A DNA stretch of 64,000 nt, from assembly GCF_016427535.1 (NCBI RefSeq), contig NZ_JAELXV010000002.1, forward strand, positions 496,001 through 560,000, written 5' to 3'. Of the stretch, positions 18,368 to 26,642 are shown in pieces. The stretch comes from Hymenobacter sp. BT559. Its GTDB lineage: Bacteria > Bacteroidota > Bacteroidia > Cytophagales > Hymenobacteraceae. The notes under the pieces are model-generated. The model did no database searches. It was not told the origin of the DNA and saw only the letters and a list, made by a program, of their open reading frames with translations. The position numbers and the translations under genes were made by a program. How positions within the stretch are numbered: the first letter of the stretch is position 1; every line of letters begins with the position of its first letter.

Positions 18368-18781
18368 ATGCACCACATCATCTACTTGAGCCGGGCCTCA
18401 GCACCCCTCTCCGACGACCAGCTGCACGACCTGCTGCTGCAGGCCCGCACCCGCAACGCTGCCCTTGAGGTAACGGGCTTACTGCTCTACGGCAACCAGC
18501 AGTTTATGCAGGTGCTGGAAGGAGAAGAAGAAGCCGTGCGCACCATCTACGAGTCTATCAAGGGCGACCCGCGCCACCAGAACGTAACGGCTTATGCCGA
18601 CAAGGCTATTGAGCAGCGCGCGTTTGAGGGGTGGGCTATGGCATTCGAAGCAACCTCGGCCGCACGCTTCGACGAGCTCACGGGCTACCTAGTGCCTGCG
18701 GGCCTTACCGTCGATGCAACGCGCCTGCGGCAAACTGACACGGCATTGCTAGTGCTGCTGCGCTCGTTCGTAATGCTTTAA
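18368..18781 (+). CDS. BLUF-domain blue-light photoreceptor (second copy)
   Basis: 137 residues, almost only BLUF domain. Tyr6, Asn30, Gln48 and Trp89/Met91 (GWAMAF) are all kept, so FAD binding and photocycling are expected. Diagnostic text: IIYLSRA, EVTGLLLYG, FMQVLEGEEE. It lies 30 bases after the PAS kinase gene on the same strand and is a divergent paralogue of the first BLUF gene rather than a recent copy. The short C-terminal helix (about 97-137) may bind the kinase; that is inference. Confidence 0.9.
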   Translation: MHHIIYLSRASAPLSDDQLHDLLLQARTRNAALEVTGLLLYGNQQFMQVLEGEEEAVRTIYESIKGDPRHQNVTAYADKAIEQRAFEGWAMAFEATSAARFDELTGYLVPAGLTVDATRLRQTDTALLVLLRSFVML

Positions 18782-19403
18782 GGTACCAGGGTTGCCATGC
18801 GGCAAAGAAGCTGAGCCTGACAAAGGACCGTGCTGGGGTCACTTACTGAATAGGGTTACGGCCCGACCAGTATCGGTGCGCACTACTTGTCGGGAAAGCA
18901 CCTAGGCGCAGCCAGCTGTAACAAGCGCACTCCTGGTGAAGAAAGCCCGGTAATAGTTAGCCAGTACTAGGATGGTATACGCTGTAAATGACTGTAAGCA
19001 AATTCATTATGCGCTATATACGCCAACTGTCAATCAGCCTAAGAATAGCGGGCTCACTGAACTAGCCGAGGCAAGCACCACTGCTGCGCAACTTTCTAAA
19101 TAATGGGCCATTGGAGGATTGTGCACAGAAAATGCGGCTGCCTGAATAATCAGAGTTAGCTAACTGCCTACTCATAAAAAAACTCATCCGAACCAGATGA
19201 GTCTTTCTGAACTATGAAAACAAACTTAGCCCAAAGGCTATCGCAATATTAAATATATATTTTGTTGAGAATCTGTTGTAAATAAACTTCATAAGGCGAC
19301 ACGATTGGCCTATCGGAAGCAGAGTTAAGATGGGGTAGAGGAGACCTTGTTTAACTCAGTAAATAAAAAAACGCCCTCAGCGCAGTGCTGAGGGCGTTTT
19401 CAG
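18782..19403. other. AT-richer intergenic region without genes
   Basis: Apart from two hairpins I see no gene here. The stretch is clearly richer in A and T than the flanking genes. A hairpin at 19182-19203 (ACTCATC / GATGAGT), preceded on the plus strand by a run of A, could terminate minus-strand transcription. The rest, including several near-random stop-rich frames, shows nothing recognisable. Confidence 0.5.
19364..19398 (-). terminator. Rho-independent terminator of tRNA-Arg
   Basis: Hairpin CGCCCTCAG / CTGAGGGCG at 19372-19396 with a run of A on the plus strand at 19364-19371, i.e. a U-tail for minus-strand transcripts. It begins right after the 3' end of the tRNA-Arg gene (19404). 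Confidence 0.85.
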
Positions 19404-19477
19404 TGGTCGCATAGGGAGTCGAACCCCAAACCTTCTGATTCGTAGTCAGATGCTCTATCCAATTGAGCTATGCAACC
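19404..19477 (-). tRNA. tRNA-Arg (anticodon ACG)
   Basis: Read on the minus strand from 19477. Acceptor GGTTGCA pairs with TGCGACC; D arm GCTC/GAGC; anticodon stem TCTGA/TCAGA with loop CTACGAA, giving anticodon ACG (Arg, CGN codons after deamination to inosine). T arm carries TTCGACT. The discriminator is A and CCA is not encoded. A promoter-like TACCTTTG lies 20 nt upstream, and a strong terminator follows. Confidence 0.95.
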
Positions 19478-19497
19478 GTTTCCCCGTGTTGGGAGTG

Positions 19498-19530
19498 CAA
19501 AGGTAGGACGAAAAATTTGGGCTGCACAAG
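19498..19530 (-). promoter_or_regulatory. Promoter of tRNA-Arg
   Basis: On the minus strand, TACCTTTG (plus-strand 19498-19505) exactly fits the Bacteroidota -7 consensus TAnnTTTG, with CTTG at the -33 position (plus-strand 19527-19530, CAAG), spacing about 21. Transcription would start near 19490, a few bases before the tRNA 5' end. Confidence 0.75.
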
Positions 19531-19593
19531 CCTGCTTCAAACTTTTCTGCTAAAAAAGGCTGTTTCGCAAAGCAAAGCAGTCATTGTCAGACA

Positions 19594-20310
19594 CTAATTT
19601 TTAGGGCCGGTTGTGCCGCGGCGTAGCACGCGCTGCAAAGCGCGATTGAAAACCACGTAGAGCCCCAGTAGCGACGCAGCCACCAGGAGCAGCAAAACCA
19701 GCTTGCTGAGAGTGCCTTCGTCGGGGTCGCGCAGCAGGGCCAGCACATCCGAGGCTTTGGTGCCAAGCCAATAGAAGAACAAGCTGCGTGGCAGCATGCC
19801 AAGCACCGAGGCAGCCAGGAAGCGCTTGCGCGGCACGCCTACGATGGCCAGCACGAAGGTCATGAGCGCAAACGGCAGCACGGGCGAGAGGCGCGTGAGC
19901 AGGATAAGCTGCCAGCTTTGGTCCTGCAGCTCGCTCAGCACCGCATCGGCCTTAGGAAAGTGGTGCAAGAAGCCACGCAGCTTGCCCTGGTCGAGGCGGC
20001 GGGCCAGCTCGTAGCCTAGGGCCGCGGCCAGAGCGTAGGAGGCAATCATGCCCGGGAGCCCCGCCCAGCCCAAAAAATACCCGGTGATGATGACAACAAA
20101 CGTGCTGTTGGTCAGAGCCAGAGCCATAGTTAGCCCCATCAGCGCGAAGTAGGCCAGCATCTGCCAAGGCGTAAGCTGGTGCAGTAGCTCTTGGTGCTGG
20201 GTCAGGAGGAGCACCAGCGAGCCGGAACCCAGCAGGGGCACAGCTACCAGCAGCGCCATCGTGAGCAGGGTAGAAAAATTCTTTTGAAAAAGCTCGCGCA
20301 GAAAGGTCAT
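19594..20310 (-). CDS. VTT/TVP38-DedA family membrane protein
   Basis: 238 residues with about five hydrophobic helices and the SNARE-associated/VTT core: a re-entrant-type segment (VVIITGYFLGWAGLPGMIASY), then the LLTRLSPVLPFALMTFVLAIVGVPRKRFLAASVLG block (about 140-175), in which the R..P....N/L pattern is typical. Relatives are linked to lipid scrambling or polyprenyl-phosphate transport. ATG 20308-20310 is used; a GTG two codons upstream is the alternative. The disrupted DUF2167 gene is upstream on the same strand. Confidence 0.8.
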   Translation of the reverse strand: MTFLRELFQKNFSTLLTMALLVAVPLLGSGSLVLLLTQHQELLHQLTPWQMLAYFALMGLTMALALTNSTFVVIITGYFLGWAGLPGMIASYALAAALGYELARRLDQGKLRGFLHHFPKADAVLSELQDQSWQLILLTRLSPVLPFALMTFVLAIVGVPRKRFLAASVLGMLPRSLFFYWLGTKASDVLALLRDPDEGTLSKLVLLLLVAASLLGLYVVFNRALQRVLRRGTTGPKN

Positions 20311-20397
20311 TGACACAAAGTAAAAGACAAAGCCCGCCTGGCCAGCGCCAGACGGGCCTACGCCGCCTAGGTACGGCCCCGAGCCGCATATGGCTGG

Positions 20398-21294
20398 CTA
20401 TCCTTCTTTAGTACCGAAGCCGAAGAAGCGCTTGATGGCCGCCCAGGCGCCACCTAGGGCCAAGATGCCTAGCTTCCAGAACTTGAGAATGATGGCAAAA
20501 AAGCCCACTTTGGCCAGCACCTTGCCTGCTACCAGGCCGCCAATGGTGTAGGCGGCCACCTCGTCGATGCTCGCGTTGTAGTCGGTATACTGCTGGCCTT
20601 TAGCAAAGGACACGTTGGCCAGCAGGCCGGGAATGCTGGCCTTGATTTCAGCCAGCTGCTCGGGAGCAGCTACCGCATTCAGCACAAGCACGCCTTTGCG
20701 GCCCAGCAGGCGCACGTTGTAGTTGAGCGTGGAGTCGGGGCTGCTGCCGAAGCGCAGTAGCTTGGCCCAGTGCAGGGCATGCTGGCTTTTGTCGTATTAG
20801 GGGTTGGCGCCCCAGCCCATGAGGTGCACGGTCTCGAAGCCCGCTTTTTCACGCTCGGGGTTTTCTTCCTCTAGGTCCTTCTGCATATCGGCCAGTAGGT
20901 CGGCATAGTCGATGTCGTCGGCATCGTCATCCTTCACGTAGCCCATGTCATCGTACTGAATGACGTAGGCCCAGCTGTTGTCATCAAGCGGACCCTTGTC
21001 TTTCGGGAAAAGCATCCCTAGACTGTTGCCGCGCGGGTTGTGCCAGAAGGTAGTGAGCACGCGCCGGCTCTGGGCCGAGTCGAGGTAGCGGTAGCCGGCG
21101 GGTACCGTAAGCTCGCCAATGCCGCCGGGCAGCGTGAGGTGGCCCGTTTGGTAGTGCAGCGTGCCTTGGATAGAATCGACCGTGGCCCGGTACCGCGCCA
21201 CCGAATCAGGCACGGCAGGCGTAGAGGCGGGCTTAGCTACAGCGCTAGCTGCTGCAAGTAATAAGAAAAACAAATTGAATAAAGCTTTTTTCAT
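20398..21294 (-). pseudogene. DUF2167-family membrane protein, broken by an in-frame TAA
   Basis: One 299-codon frame encodes a DUF2167 protein: signal peptide (about 1-21), Leu/Gly-rich domain with FWHNPRGNSLGMLFP and WAYVIQYDDMGYVKDDDADD, then a C-terminal half with a hydrophobic pair of helices (GGLVAGKVLAKVGFFAII and WKLGILALGGAWAAI). Codon 166 is TAA at 20797-20799, within GWGANP-stop-YDKSQH, a place where relatives keep an uninterrupted P/Y-rich segment. Reading resumes in the same frame, so a single substitution (TAC or TAT to TAA) suffices. The N-terminal piece alone lacks the membrane anchor. A natural nonsense allele, decay or a base-call error are all possible. Confidence 0.78.
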
Positions 21295-21391
21295 AAAATG
21301 AAGAGAAAGTGAATGATGGCCTTGCGAATATAGGACTACGCCCTAGGTATGTCTTGCCAGCGAGCGCCGCGCCGGCCTGCCCGCCGGGCGG

Positions 21392-21399
21392 TACCTTTG
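21392..21399 (+). promoter_or_regulatory. Probable -7 promoter element of the cystathionine synthase/lyase gene
   Basis: TACCTTTG matches TAnnTTTG and ends seven bases before the ATG at 21407, so the mRNA would be leaderless or nearly so. No convincing -33 TTTG at the usual distance. Confidence 0.55.
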
Positions 21400-21406
21400 C
21401 AGTCCT

Positions 21407-22546
21407 ATGAAATTCGCCACCAAAGCCATCCACGCCGGCGTGCACCCCGACCCCACCACCGGGGCCATCATGACGCCCATCTACCAGACCTCGACCTACG
21501 CCCAGCGGTCGCCGGGCGACAACAAAGGCTATGAGTACTCACGCACCCACAACCCCACCCGCACGCAGCTACAGGATGCCCTGGCCGCCCTCGACAATGG
21601 CCGCCACGGCCTGGCTTTTGCTTCGGGTATGGCGGCCATCGACTGCGTGCTGCGCTTGCTGAAGCCCGGCGACGAAGTCATTTCCACCGATGACCTCTAC
21701 GGCGGCAGCTACCGCATCATGACCAAGGTGTATGCGCCCCTAGGTATCAAGTTTCACTTTGTGCCAATGGGTAACATGGACGCCGTGCGCGCCAAGGTGT
21801 CAGCTAATACCAAGCTTATCTGGGTTGAGACGCCGACCAACCCGCTGCTGAACGTGATTGATATTGCGGCCGCGGCAGCCGTGGCCAAGGAGGCCGGTGC
21901 TCTGCTGGCCGTCGATAATACCTTTTCGACGCCCTACCTGCAGACGCCGCTGGCGCTGGGCGCCGACATCGTGGTGTACTCACTTACCAAGTATATGGGC
22001 GGCCACTCTGATGTGGTGATGGGCGCGCTGGTATTCAACGACGACCAGCTGCTGAAGGACCTGAGCTTCTACCAGAACTCGTGCGGCGGCACGCCCGGAC
22101 CCCAAGACTGCTTCTTGGTGCTGCGCGGCCTCAAAACTCTGCACCTGCGCATGCAGCGCCACTGCGAAAACGGCCGCGCCGTGGCCGAATACCTGCGCCA
22201 GCACCCTAGGGTAGCAAAAGTGTACTGGCCGGGCTTCGAGAACCACCCCAACCACGCGGTGGCTGCCCGCCAAATGAATGACTTTGGGGGCATGATTTCC
22301 TTCGTGCTAAAGGGCGACAAGCAGGAGGATGCCATCGCGGTGCTCGAAAAGTTTAAGCTCTTCACCCTAGCCGAAAGCCTAGGTGGCGTGGAGAGCCTCA
22401 GTGGTCACCCCGCCACCATGACGCACGCCAGCATTCCGGCCGAGCAGCGCCGCGCCTCGGGCCTCAGCGACTCGCTCATTCGTCTAAGCGTGGGTATCGA
22501 AGATGCGGAAGACCTGATTGAGGATTTGGCCCAGGCAATAGGGTAG
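21407..22546 (+). CDS. Trans-sulfuration PLP enzyme (cystathionine gamma-synthase/lyase type)
   Basis: 379 residues, the full length for the Cys/Met metabolism PLP family. Cofactor lysine is Lys195 in YSLTKYMGGHSD; other family marks are IYQTSTY, YEYSRTHNPTR, FASGMAAI and the C-terminal ESLGGVESLSGHPATMTH. The family includes cystathionine gamma-synthase, beta- and gamma-lyases and O-acylhomoserine sulfhydrylase; the ESLGGVESL and HPA.MTH text is common to synthase and gamma-lyase. Exact reaction is not decided here. Cytoplasmic, single gene. Confidence 0.88.
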   Translation: MKFATKAIHAGVHPDPTTGAIMTPIYQTSTYAQRSPGDNKGYEYSRTHNPTRTQLQDALAALDNGRHGLAFASGMAAIDCVLRLLKPGDEVISTDDLYGGSYRIMTKVYAPLGIKFHFVPMGNMDAVRAKVSANTKLIWVETPTNPLLNVIDIAAAAAVAKEAGALLAVDNTFSTPYLQTPLALGADIVVYSLTKYMGGHSDVVMGALVFNDDQLLKDLSFYQNSCGGTPGPQDCFLVLRGLKTLHLRMQRHCENGRAVAEYLRQHPRVAKVYWPGFENHPNHAVAARQMNDFGGMISFVLKGDKQEDAIAVLEKFKLFTLAESLGGVESLSGHPATMTHASIPAEQRRASGLSDSLIRLSVGIEDAEDLIEDLAQAIG

Positions 22547-22576
22547 GGTACTAAAGACAACCTGCGTTTAGTAAAT

Positions 22577-22627
22577 AGCACGAAGGCCGGAGCCTCGCAG
22601 CAAAGCGGGTGCTCCGGCCTTCGTGCT
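22577..22627. repeat. 17-bp perfect inverted repeat after the trans-sulfuration gene
   Basis: Arms AGCACGAAGGCCGGAGC (22577-22593) and its exact complement (22611-22627), with a 17-nt loop. No T-run follows, so it may be a factor-dependent terminator, an mRNA-stabilising hairpin or a dispersed repeat. Confidence 0.8.
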
Positions 22628-22701
22628 ACCCAATGGTTGCCGCCGGCATGGCCAGCGCCCACTGAATGCAGCGTTATTTTGCTGGCCCATATTAAGATTG
22701 A

Positions 22702-23976
22702 ATGCCACCTTTTTATCCGGCGCGGCTGCATTGGCTGCTTTACACCCTGCTCTTTGGCCTGCTGCTACTGCTCACGCCGGCTGCCAGCTATCAAGTTGAT
22801 GTACAGTATTGGGTAGACTGGGCCACGTATATGCACGCCCACGGATTGGGTAATGCCTATCGACTAGCGCAAAATAATTACAACCCGCTGTACCAGTATG
22901 TGTTGTTCGGCTACGCCGAGCTGGCGGGTAGTTCGAAGGCTATTACGACCTATATCCACTGCCTCAAAGCATTCACGCTGCTCTTTGATTTTGGCGGCGC
23001 CATCTTGGTAGTGCGCTATTTTGGATGGGGCGACGGCAACCAGCGGTTTATCTTGTCGCTGCTATTTTTGCTCAATGTAGGTTACCTCTACAATACGGTG
23101 GCATGGGAGCAGGTCGATGCTATTGTGAGCACGCTGGCCTTTGTGGCAGTGGTACAAGCTTTACGCCAGCGGCCGGTGGGTAGCTTTAGTTGGTTTGTGC
23201 TGGCTCTTAATATGAAAACTCAGGCCATCATACTGTTGCCGCCGCTGCTGCTGCTGTGGGTGCCCCAGTGGTGGCTGGCCCCGCGGCGGCTGGTGCAGGC
23301 GGTGGGGCTAGGAGCAGCAGTGCAGGTTCTGTTGCTGTTGCCATTTATCCTCAGCGGTACGCTGCCCTTGCTCAGCTTAGTGGTACGCGATGCCGTAGAC
23401 CACTATCCGAATGTTAGCTTGAATTGCTACAACCTATGGGTATTTATATTCGATGACTTCGTGGCGCTGGATTCTCAACTGTATGCGGGACTCCCTTATA
23501 AAAGCTGGGGTCTGCTGAACTTCTGCCTTGCCTCGGCCTTCATCTTGCTGCCCCTAGGGCTGGCTACGCTGCACAAGCTGCGCACACGCACTACGTTTGG
23601 GCCGGCCGACTATGCCTGGGTGCTGCTTAGCCTAGGGCTGATTCCTTTGGCCTTCTGCTTCTTCAATACCCAAATGCACGAGCGCTATTGGCACCCGGCA
23701 CTGCTACTACTCGGTGCGTATGCAATCCTGACGCGGCGGTACGCGTTGTTTGGTATTTTTTCGCTAGCCTACTACCTCAACATGGAGGCTGTGCTGCACT
23801 ACCTAGGTAGTTTCAGCCATTACCCCACGCTGCTTTTCCGGCCTAAATTGGTGGCCACGTTATTCGCCGCTGTGCTGCTGGGAGGTACCTGGCAGCTCTA
23901 CCGGGTGGCTAGCCCGTGGGCTGCCTGGCGGCAACTGCGCCAGCCGCGGCGCCCAGCTACGGCCGTACCAGCCTAA
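22702..23976 (+). CDS. GT-C type (Gpi18-like) mannosyltransferase
   Basis: 424 residues with about ten transmembrane helices. The first extracytoplasmic loop has acidic residues at the expected place after helix 1 (YQVDVQYWVDW). Near the C-end is FNTQMHERYWHPAL, the MHERY.HP-type motif found in Gpi18-like and related polyprenyl-sugar-dependent mannosyltransferases. A typical role is adding mannose or another hexose from a polyprenyl-phosphate sugar to a glycan or protein outside the membrane. The acceptor is unknown and no glycan cluster surrounds it. ATG at 22702. Confidence 0.7.
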   Translation: MPPFYPARLHWLLYTLLFGLLLLLTPAASYQVDVQYWVDWATYMHAHGLGNAYRLAQNNYNPLYQYVLFGYAELAGSSKAITTYIHCLKAFTLLFDFGGAILVVRYFGWGDGNQRFILSLLFLLNVGYLYNTVAWEQVDAIVSTLAFVAVVQALRQRPVGSFSWFVLALNMKTQAIILLPPLLLLWVPQWWLAPRRLVQAVGLGAAVQVLLLLPFILSGTLPLLSLVVRDAVDHYPNVSLNCYNLWVFIFDDFVALDSQLYAGLPYKSWGLLNFCLASAFILLPLGLATLHKLRTRTTFGPADYAWVLLSLGLIPLAFCFFNTQMHERYWHPALLLLGAYAILTRRYALFGIFSLAYYLNMEAVLHYLGSFSHYPTLLFRPKLVATLFAAVLLGGTWQLYRVASPWAAWRQLRQPRRPATAVPA

Positions 23977-24038
23977 TCCAACCGCGCCTAGGTGGCGTAG
24001 GTAGGCCGCTCGCCCCTAGGGCTCCTAGGTCTGTTTTT

Positions 24039-24737
24039 ATGCGTTTTATTTTGCTTTTGCTGGCCCTGTGCTCTTGTGCCGGCCCTTCTCGTATGCTTAC
24101 TTCTTCGGCTACTGCTACTTCGCAACCCGCTGGCCCAGCGGTTTCTTTTCTAGCGCTCGGCGACTCCTATACCATTGGCGAGGGCGAAACGGCAGCGCAC
24201 CGCTGGCCGGTGCAGCTGGCAGCGCTGGCCCGCCAGCACGGCCTTAACCTGACCGAGCCCACTATTATTGCCCGCACGGGCTGGACGACGGCCGAGCTCC
24301 AAGAAGCTATTAAGGCGGCCAACAACCACCAGACTTACGGGTTGGTTTCACTGCTGATAGGGGTCAATAACCAGTATCGGGGCCAGTCGGTAGCGCTGTA
24401 TCGCACCGAGTTTCGGGAGCTGCTAGCCACGGCCATTCGCTTTGCTGGGGGGCAGCCGCGGCACGTGCTGGTGCTCTCCATTCCCGATTGGGGGCAGACA
24501 CCCTTCGCCCACGACCGCAATCGGGCCCAAATAGCCCAAGAAATCGACCAGTTTAATCTGGTAGCCCACGAGGAGTGCCAGCACGCCGACGTAGCCTTTC
24601 TGGACATTACGCCGCTCACGCGGGCCGCGGCGGGCGCCGAAAATCAGTTTACGGCTGATGGTCTGCACTATACGGGTGCGCAGATGCAGCAATGGGCCGC
24701 CCTGGCGCTACCGGTGGTGCAGCAGCAGGTGCCCTAG
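24039..24737 (+). CDS. SGNH/GDSL hydrolase, putative lipoprotein
   Basis: 232 residues. Start ATG 24039 gives a lipoprotein-like signal (MRFILLLLALCSC). SGNH blocks: GDSYT with catalytic Ser43; block III-like GVNNQY carrying Asn; block V DGLHYT with Asp207 and His210 as remaining triad members. This family hydrolyses esters, commonly acetyl groups of glycans or lipids; substrate not assignable. It follows the mannosyltransferase gene by 62 bases on the same strand and might act on the same glycan, which is only a suggestion. Longer upstream starts lack a signal peptide. Confidence 0.8.
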   Translation: MRFILLLLALCSCAGPSRMLTSSATATSQPAGPAVSFLALGDSYTIGEGETAAHRWPVQLAALARQHGLNLTEPTIIARTGWTTAELQEAIKAANNHQTYGLVSLLIGVNNQYRGQSVALYRTEFRELLATAIRFAGGQPRHVLVLSIPDWGQTPFAHDRNRAQIAQEIDQFNLVAHEECQHADVAFLDITPLTRAAAGAENQFTADGLHYTGAQMQQWAALALPVVQQQVP

Positions 24738-24861
24738 CGCTGGGCAAGCAAGTTGAAATTTGTGGCGCAGCCAAGCATCATGCAGTGCTCACCACCCCCA
24801 GCCTAGCTTGCTGGCGGTGGCGCACCGCAGGGGTGGGCTGCTACACATTTTCTGCTTGACT

Positions 24862-25584
24862 ATGAAGTACCTATTACTGGCAGTGCCCGCCATGCTGCTG
24901 GCCACCCAGGCCTTTGGGCAACACATCGAATACTCGGCTCGCGCCAACGCCGGCTTTTCGGAGTTTAGGGGCGAACACACCACGGCTACCACGGCCATTT
25001 CTACCTCTGCTGCCAATGGCGTGGAGAGCAGCCGCGCCGTGAACCCCTACGGCCAGCACCTGGGCACGGGCGCGGGTATAAGCCTGCGGGCGCAGCGCGT
25101 GGGCAAAGCCGGCTTGCTGACGGCCTTCGACCTAGGCTTCGACTGGATGCAGGCCCGCGCCACGGTCAACACCATTTACTACAGCAACTCGTCGGCGAGC
25201 TACAGCCGCGCGGCCTCGGGCCGGGTTAGCCTCTACACGCCCAGCATCACGGCTTTTGCCGGTGCTGGCTGGCGCCTAGGTGGCCAAAAGCTGGCGCTGG
25301 ATGCCCTGGTGGGCCCCGAGCTGGCGTATGTGCTGGATGCCCGCGAGAAAGGCAACGGTACTTCGGCGGTGAACGGCGGCTGGAGCACCGATGTGAGTCG
25401 CCCGCCTGCCAACCGCCTCGATTTTCGGCTGCGGGGCGACCTCACGGTGTGGCGCAATCGCGTGGGCCTGATGGGCAGCTTTTCGACCGGCTTTGCCAAC
25501 TACCAGCCGGCTACTACCTCTATTGCCAACCCCGATGCCTCGGTGCGCCTGCTGCGCGTGGGCCTAGCCTACCGGCTGAAATAG
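24862..25584 (+). CDS. Outer-membrane beta-barrel protein of unknown function
   Basis: 240 residues. ATG 24862 begins a signal peptide (MKYLLLAVPAMLLATQAFGQ). The mature chain alternates polar/hydrophobic residues in about eight strands (for example IEYSARANAGFSEF, LLTAFDLGFDWMQARATV, SITAFAGAGWRLGG, RVGLMGSFSTGFANY, VRLLRVGLAYRLK) and ends in a strand with a terminal basic residue, as outer-membrane barrels do. No family can be named. A terminator hairpin (25624-25651) follows. Confidence 0.65.
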   Translation: MKYLLLAVPAMLLATQAFGQHIEYSARANAGFSEFRGEHTTATTAISTSAANGVESSRAVNPYGQHLGTGAGISLRAQRVGKAGLLTAFDLGFDWMQARATVNTIYYSNSSASYSRAASGRVSLYTPSITAFAGAGWRLGGQKLALDALVGPELAYVLDAREKGNGTSAVNGGWSTDVSRPPANRLDFRLRGDLTVWRNRVGLMGSFSTGFANYQPATTSIANPDASVRLLRVGLAYRLK

Positions 25585-25623
25585 GCGCGGGCCAAAGTAT
25601 AGAGGCGCCTTCCGCGTTTAAGT

Positions 25624-25651
25624 AAAAGCCAGCTTAGTAGCGCTGGCTTTT
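25624..25651. terminator. Terminator-like hairpin, directly before the next gene
   Basis: AAAAGCCAGC (25624-25633) and GCTGGCTTTT (25642-25651) form a ten-bp stem with T-run. It ends four bases before the ATG at 25656, so it would end the upstream transcript and lies within the expected promoter or leader of the next gene. Confidence 0.75.
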
Positions 25652-25655
25652 GCTC

Positions 25656-26642
25656 ATGCTCCTTCAGCCCCGCCACGACGGCCGTAAGTACTATAACGTA
25701 TTGCCCACCAGCATCAGCCCACCATCGGGCTACGGGGCCATGCTGCGCCGCTACTTGTTTGAAAAAGCCGAGCGCGAGCCCCAGCAGCCCCTAGGTCCGT
25801 TTCGGGCCGATGCGGCGGCTCTAGGCATGTCGGTGCCTACCGATGCACTGCGCGCTACCTGGCTCGGCCACAGCACTACGGTGCTGGAGGTAGATGGCCG
25901 CCGCTTCCTGACCGACCCAGTATGGGCCGGGCGGGCTTCTCCCTCGCAGCTGGTGGGGCCCAAGCGGTTTTTTGCGCCTCCCCTGGCCCTGGCCGATGTG
26001 CCGCCGCTGGATGGCATAATCCTCTCGCACGACCACTACGACCACCTCGACCCGCTAGCTATTCGGGCGCTGGCCGGGCGCACGGCGCATTTTTACTGCC
26101 CGCTGGGGGTGGGCGCGCACCTGCGCCGTTGGGGCGTGCCTGCGGCCAAGATTACGGAGCTGACTTGGTGGGAGGAGGTAGCTGTGGCACCCGATTTTAA
26201 GCTGGTAGCTACCCCAGCCCGGCATTTTTCGGGGCGCGGTCTCCTCAACCGCGACAGCACCCTGTGGGCCTCGTGGGTGCTGCTGGGGCCGCAGCACCGC
26301 GTGTTTTTTGGCGGCGACTCGGGGCCGTTTGATGAGGCTTTTAAGCAGATAGGGGAGCGGTTTGGGCCTTTTGACTTGGTGATGCTCGAAATAGGGGCGG
26401 CCGATGCCGAATGGGCCGACATCCACCTGGGGCCCGACCAGGCGGCCGCGGCGCACCGCTTGCTGGGCGGCGGGCCGCTGCTGCCATTGCACTGGGGCAC
26501 GTTCAATTTGGCGCTTCATGCGTGGCGCCAGCCTGTGCAGCACCTGCTAGAGCTGGTGGGGACGCCTGAGCTACTGTTGCCGGCCCCGGGGCAGCGCGTA
26601 GACGTAGCAGCCGGCCCAGTCAACTCGCATTGGTGGAAATAA
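25656..26642 (+). CDS. MBL-fold metallohydrolase, NAPE-PLD/UlaG-like
   Basis: 328 residues with the metallo-beta-lactamase fold in the arrangement of the NAPE-PLD-like hydrolases: TWLGHSTTVLEVDG, FLTDPVW, metal motif HDHYDHLD (His125, His127, Asp129, His130), RHFSGRGLLNRDSTLWASWVL, GGDSGP, and the C-terminal LPLHWGTF. Family members cleave phosphodiester or lactone-type bonds; the substrate here is unknown. ATG at 25656, two codons after a possible TTG. The ATG follows a terminator hairpin by four bases, which fits a leaderless mRNA. Confidence 0.85.
   Translation: MLLQPRHDGRKYYNVLPTSISPPSGYGAMLRRYLFEKAEREPQQPLGPFRADAAALGMSVPTDALRATWLGHSTTVLEVDGRRFLTDPVWAGRASPSQLVGPKRFFAPPLALADVPPLDGIILSHDHYDHLDPLAIRALAGRTAHFYCPLGVGAHLRRWGVPAAKITELTWWEEVAVAPDFKLVATPARHFSGRGLLNRDSTLWASWVLLGPQHRVFFGGDSGPFDEAFKQIGERFGPFDLVMLEIGAADAEWADIHLGPDQAAAAHRLLGGGPLLPLHWGTFNLALHAWRQPVQHLLELVGTPELLLPAPGQRVDVAAGPVNSHWWK

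Noticed and set aside
20797-20799. Stop-codon reassignment (TAA read as an amino acid)
   Set aside because: TAA is the normal stop in many intact genes here, for example at 5281-5283 and 18779-18781, so reassignment is not credible.
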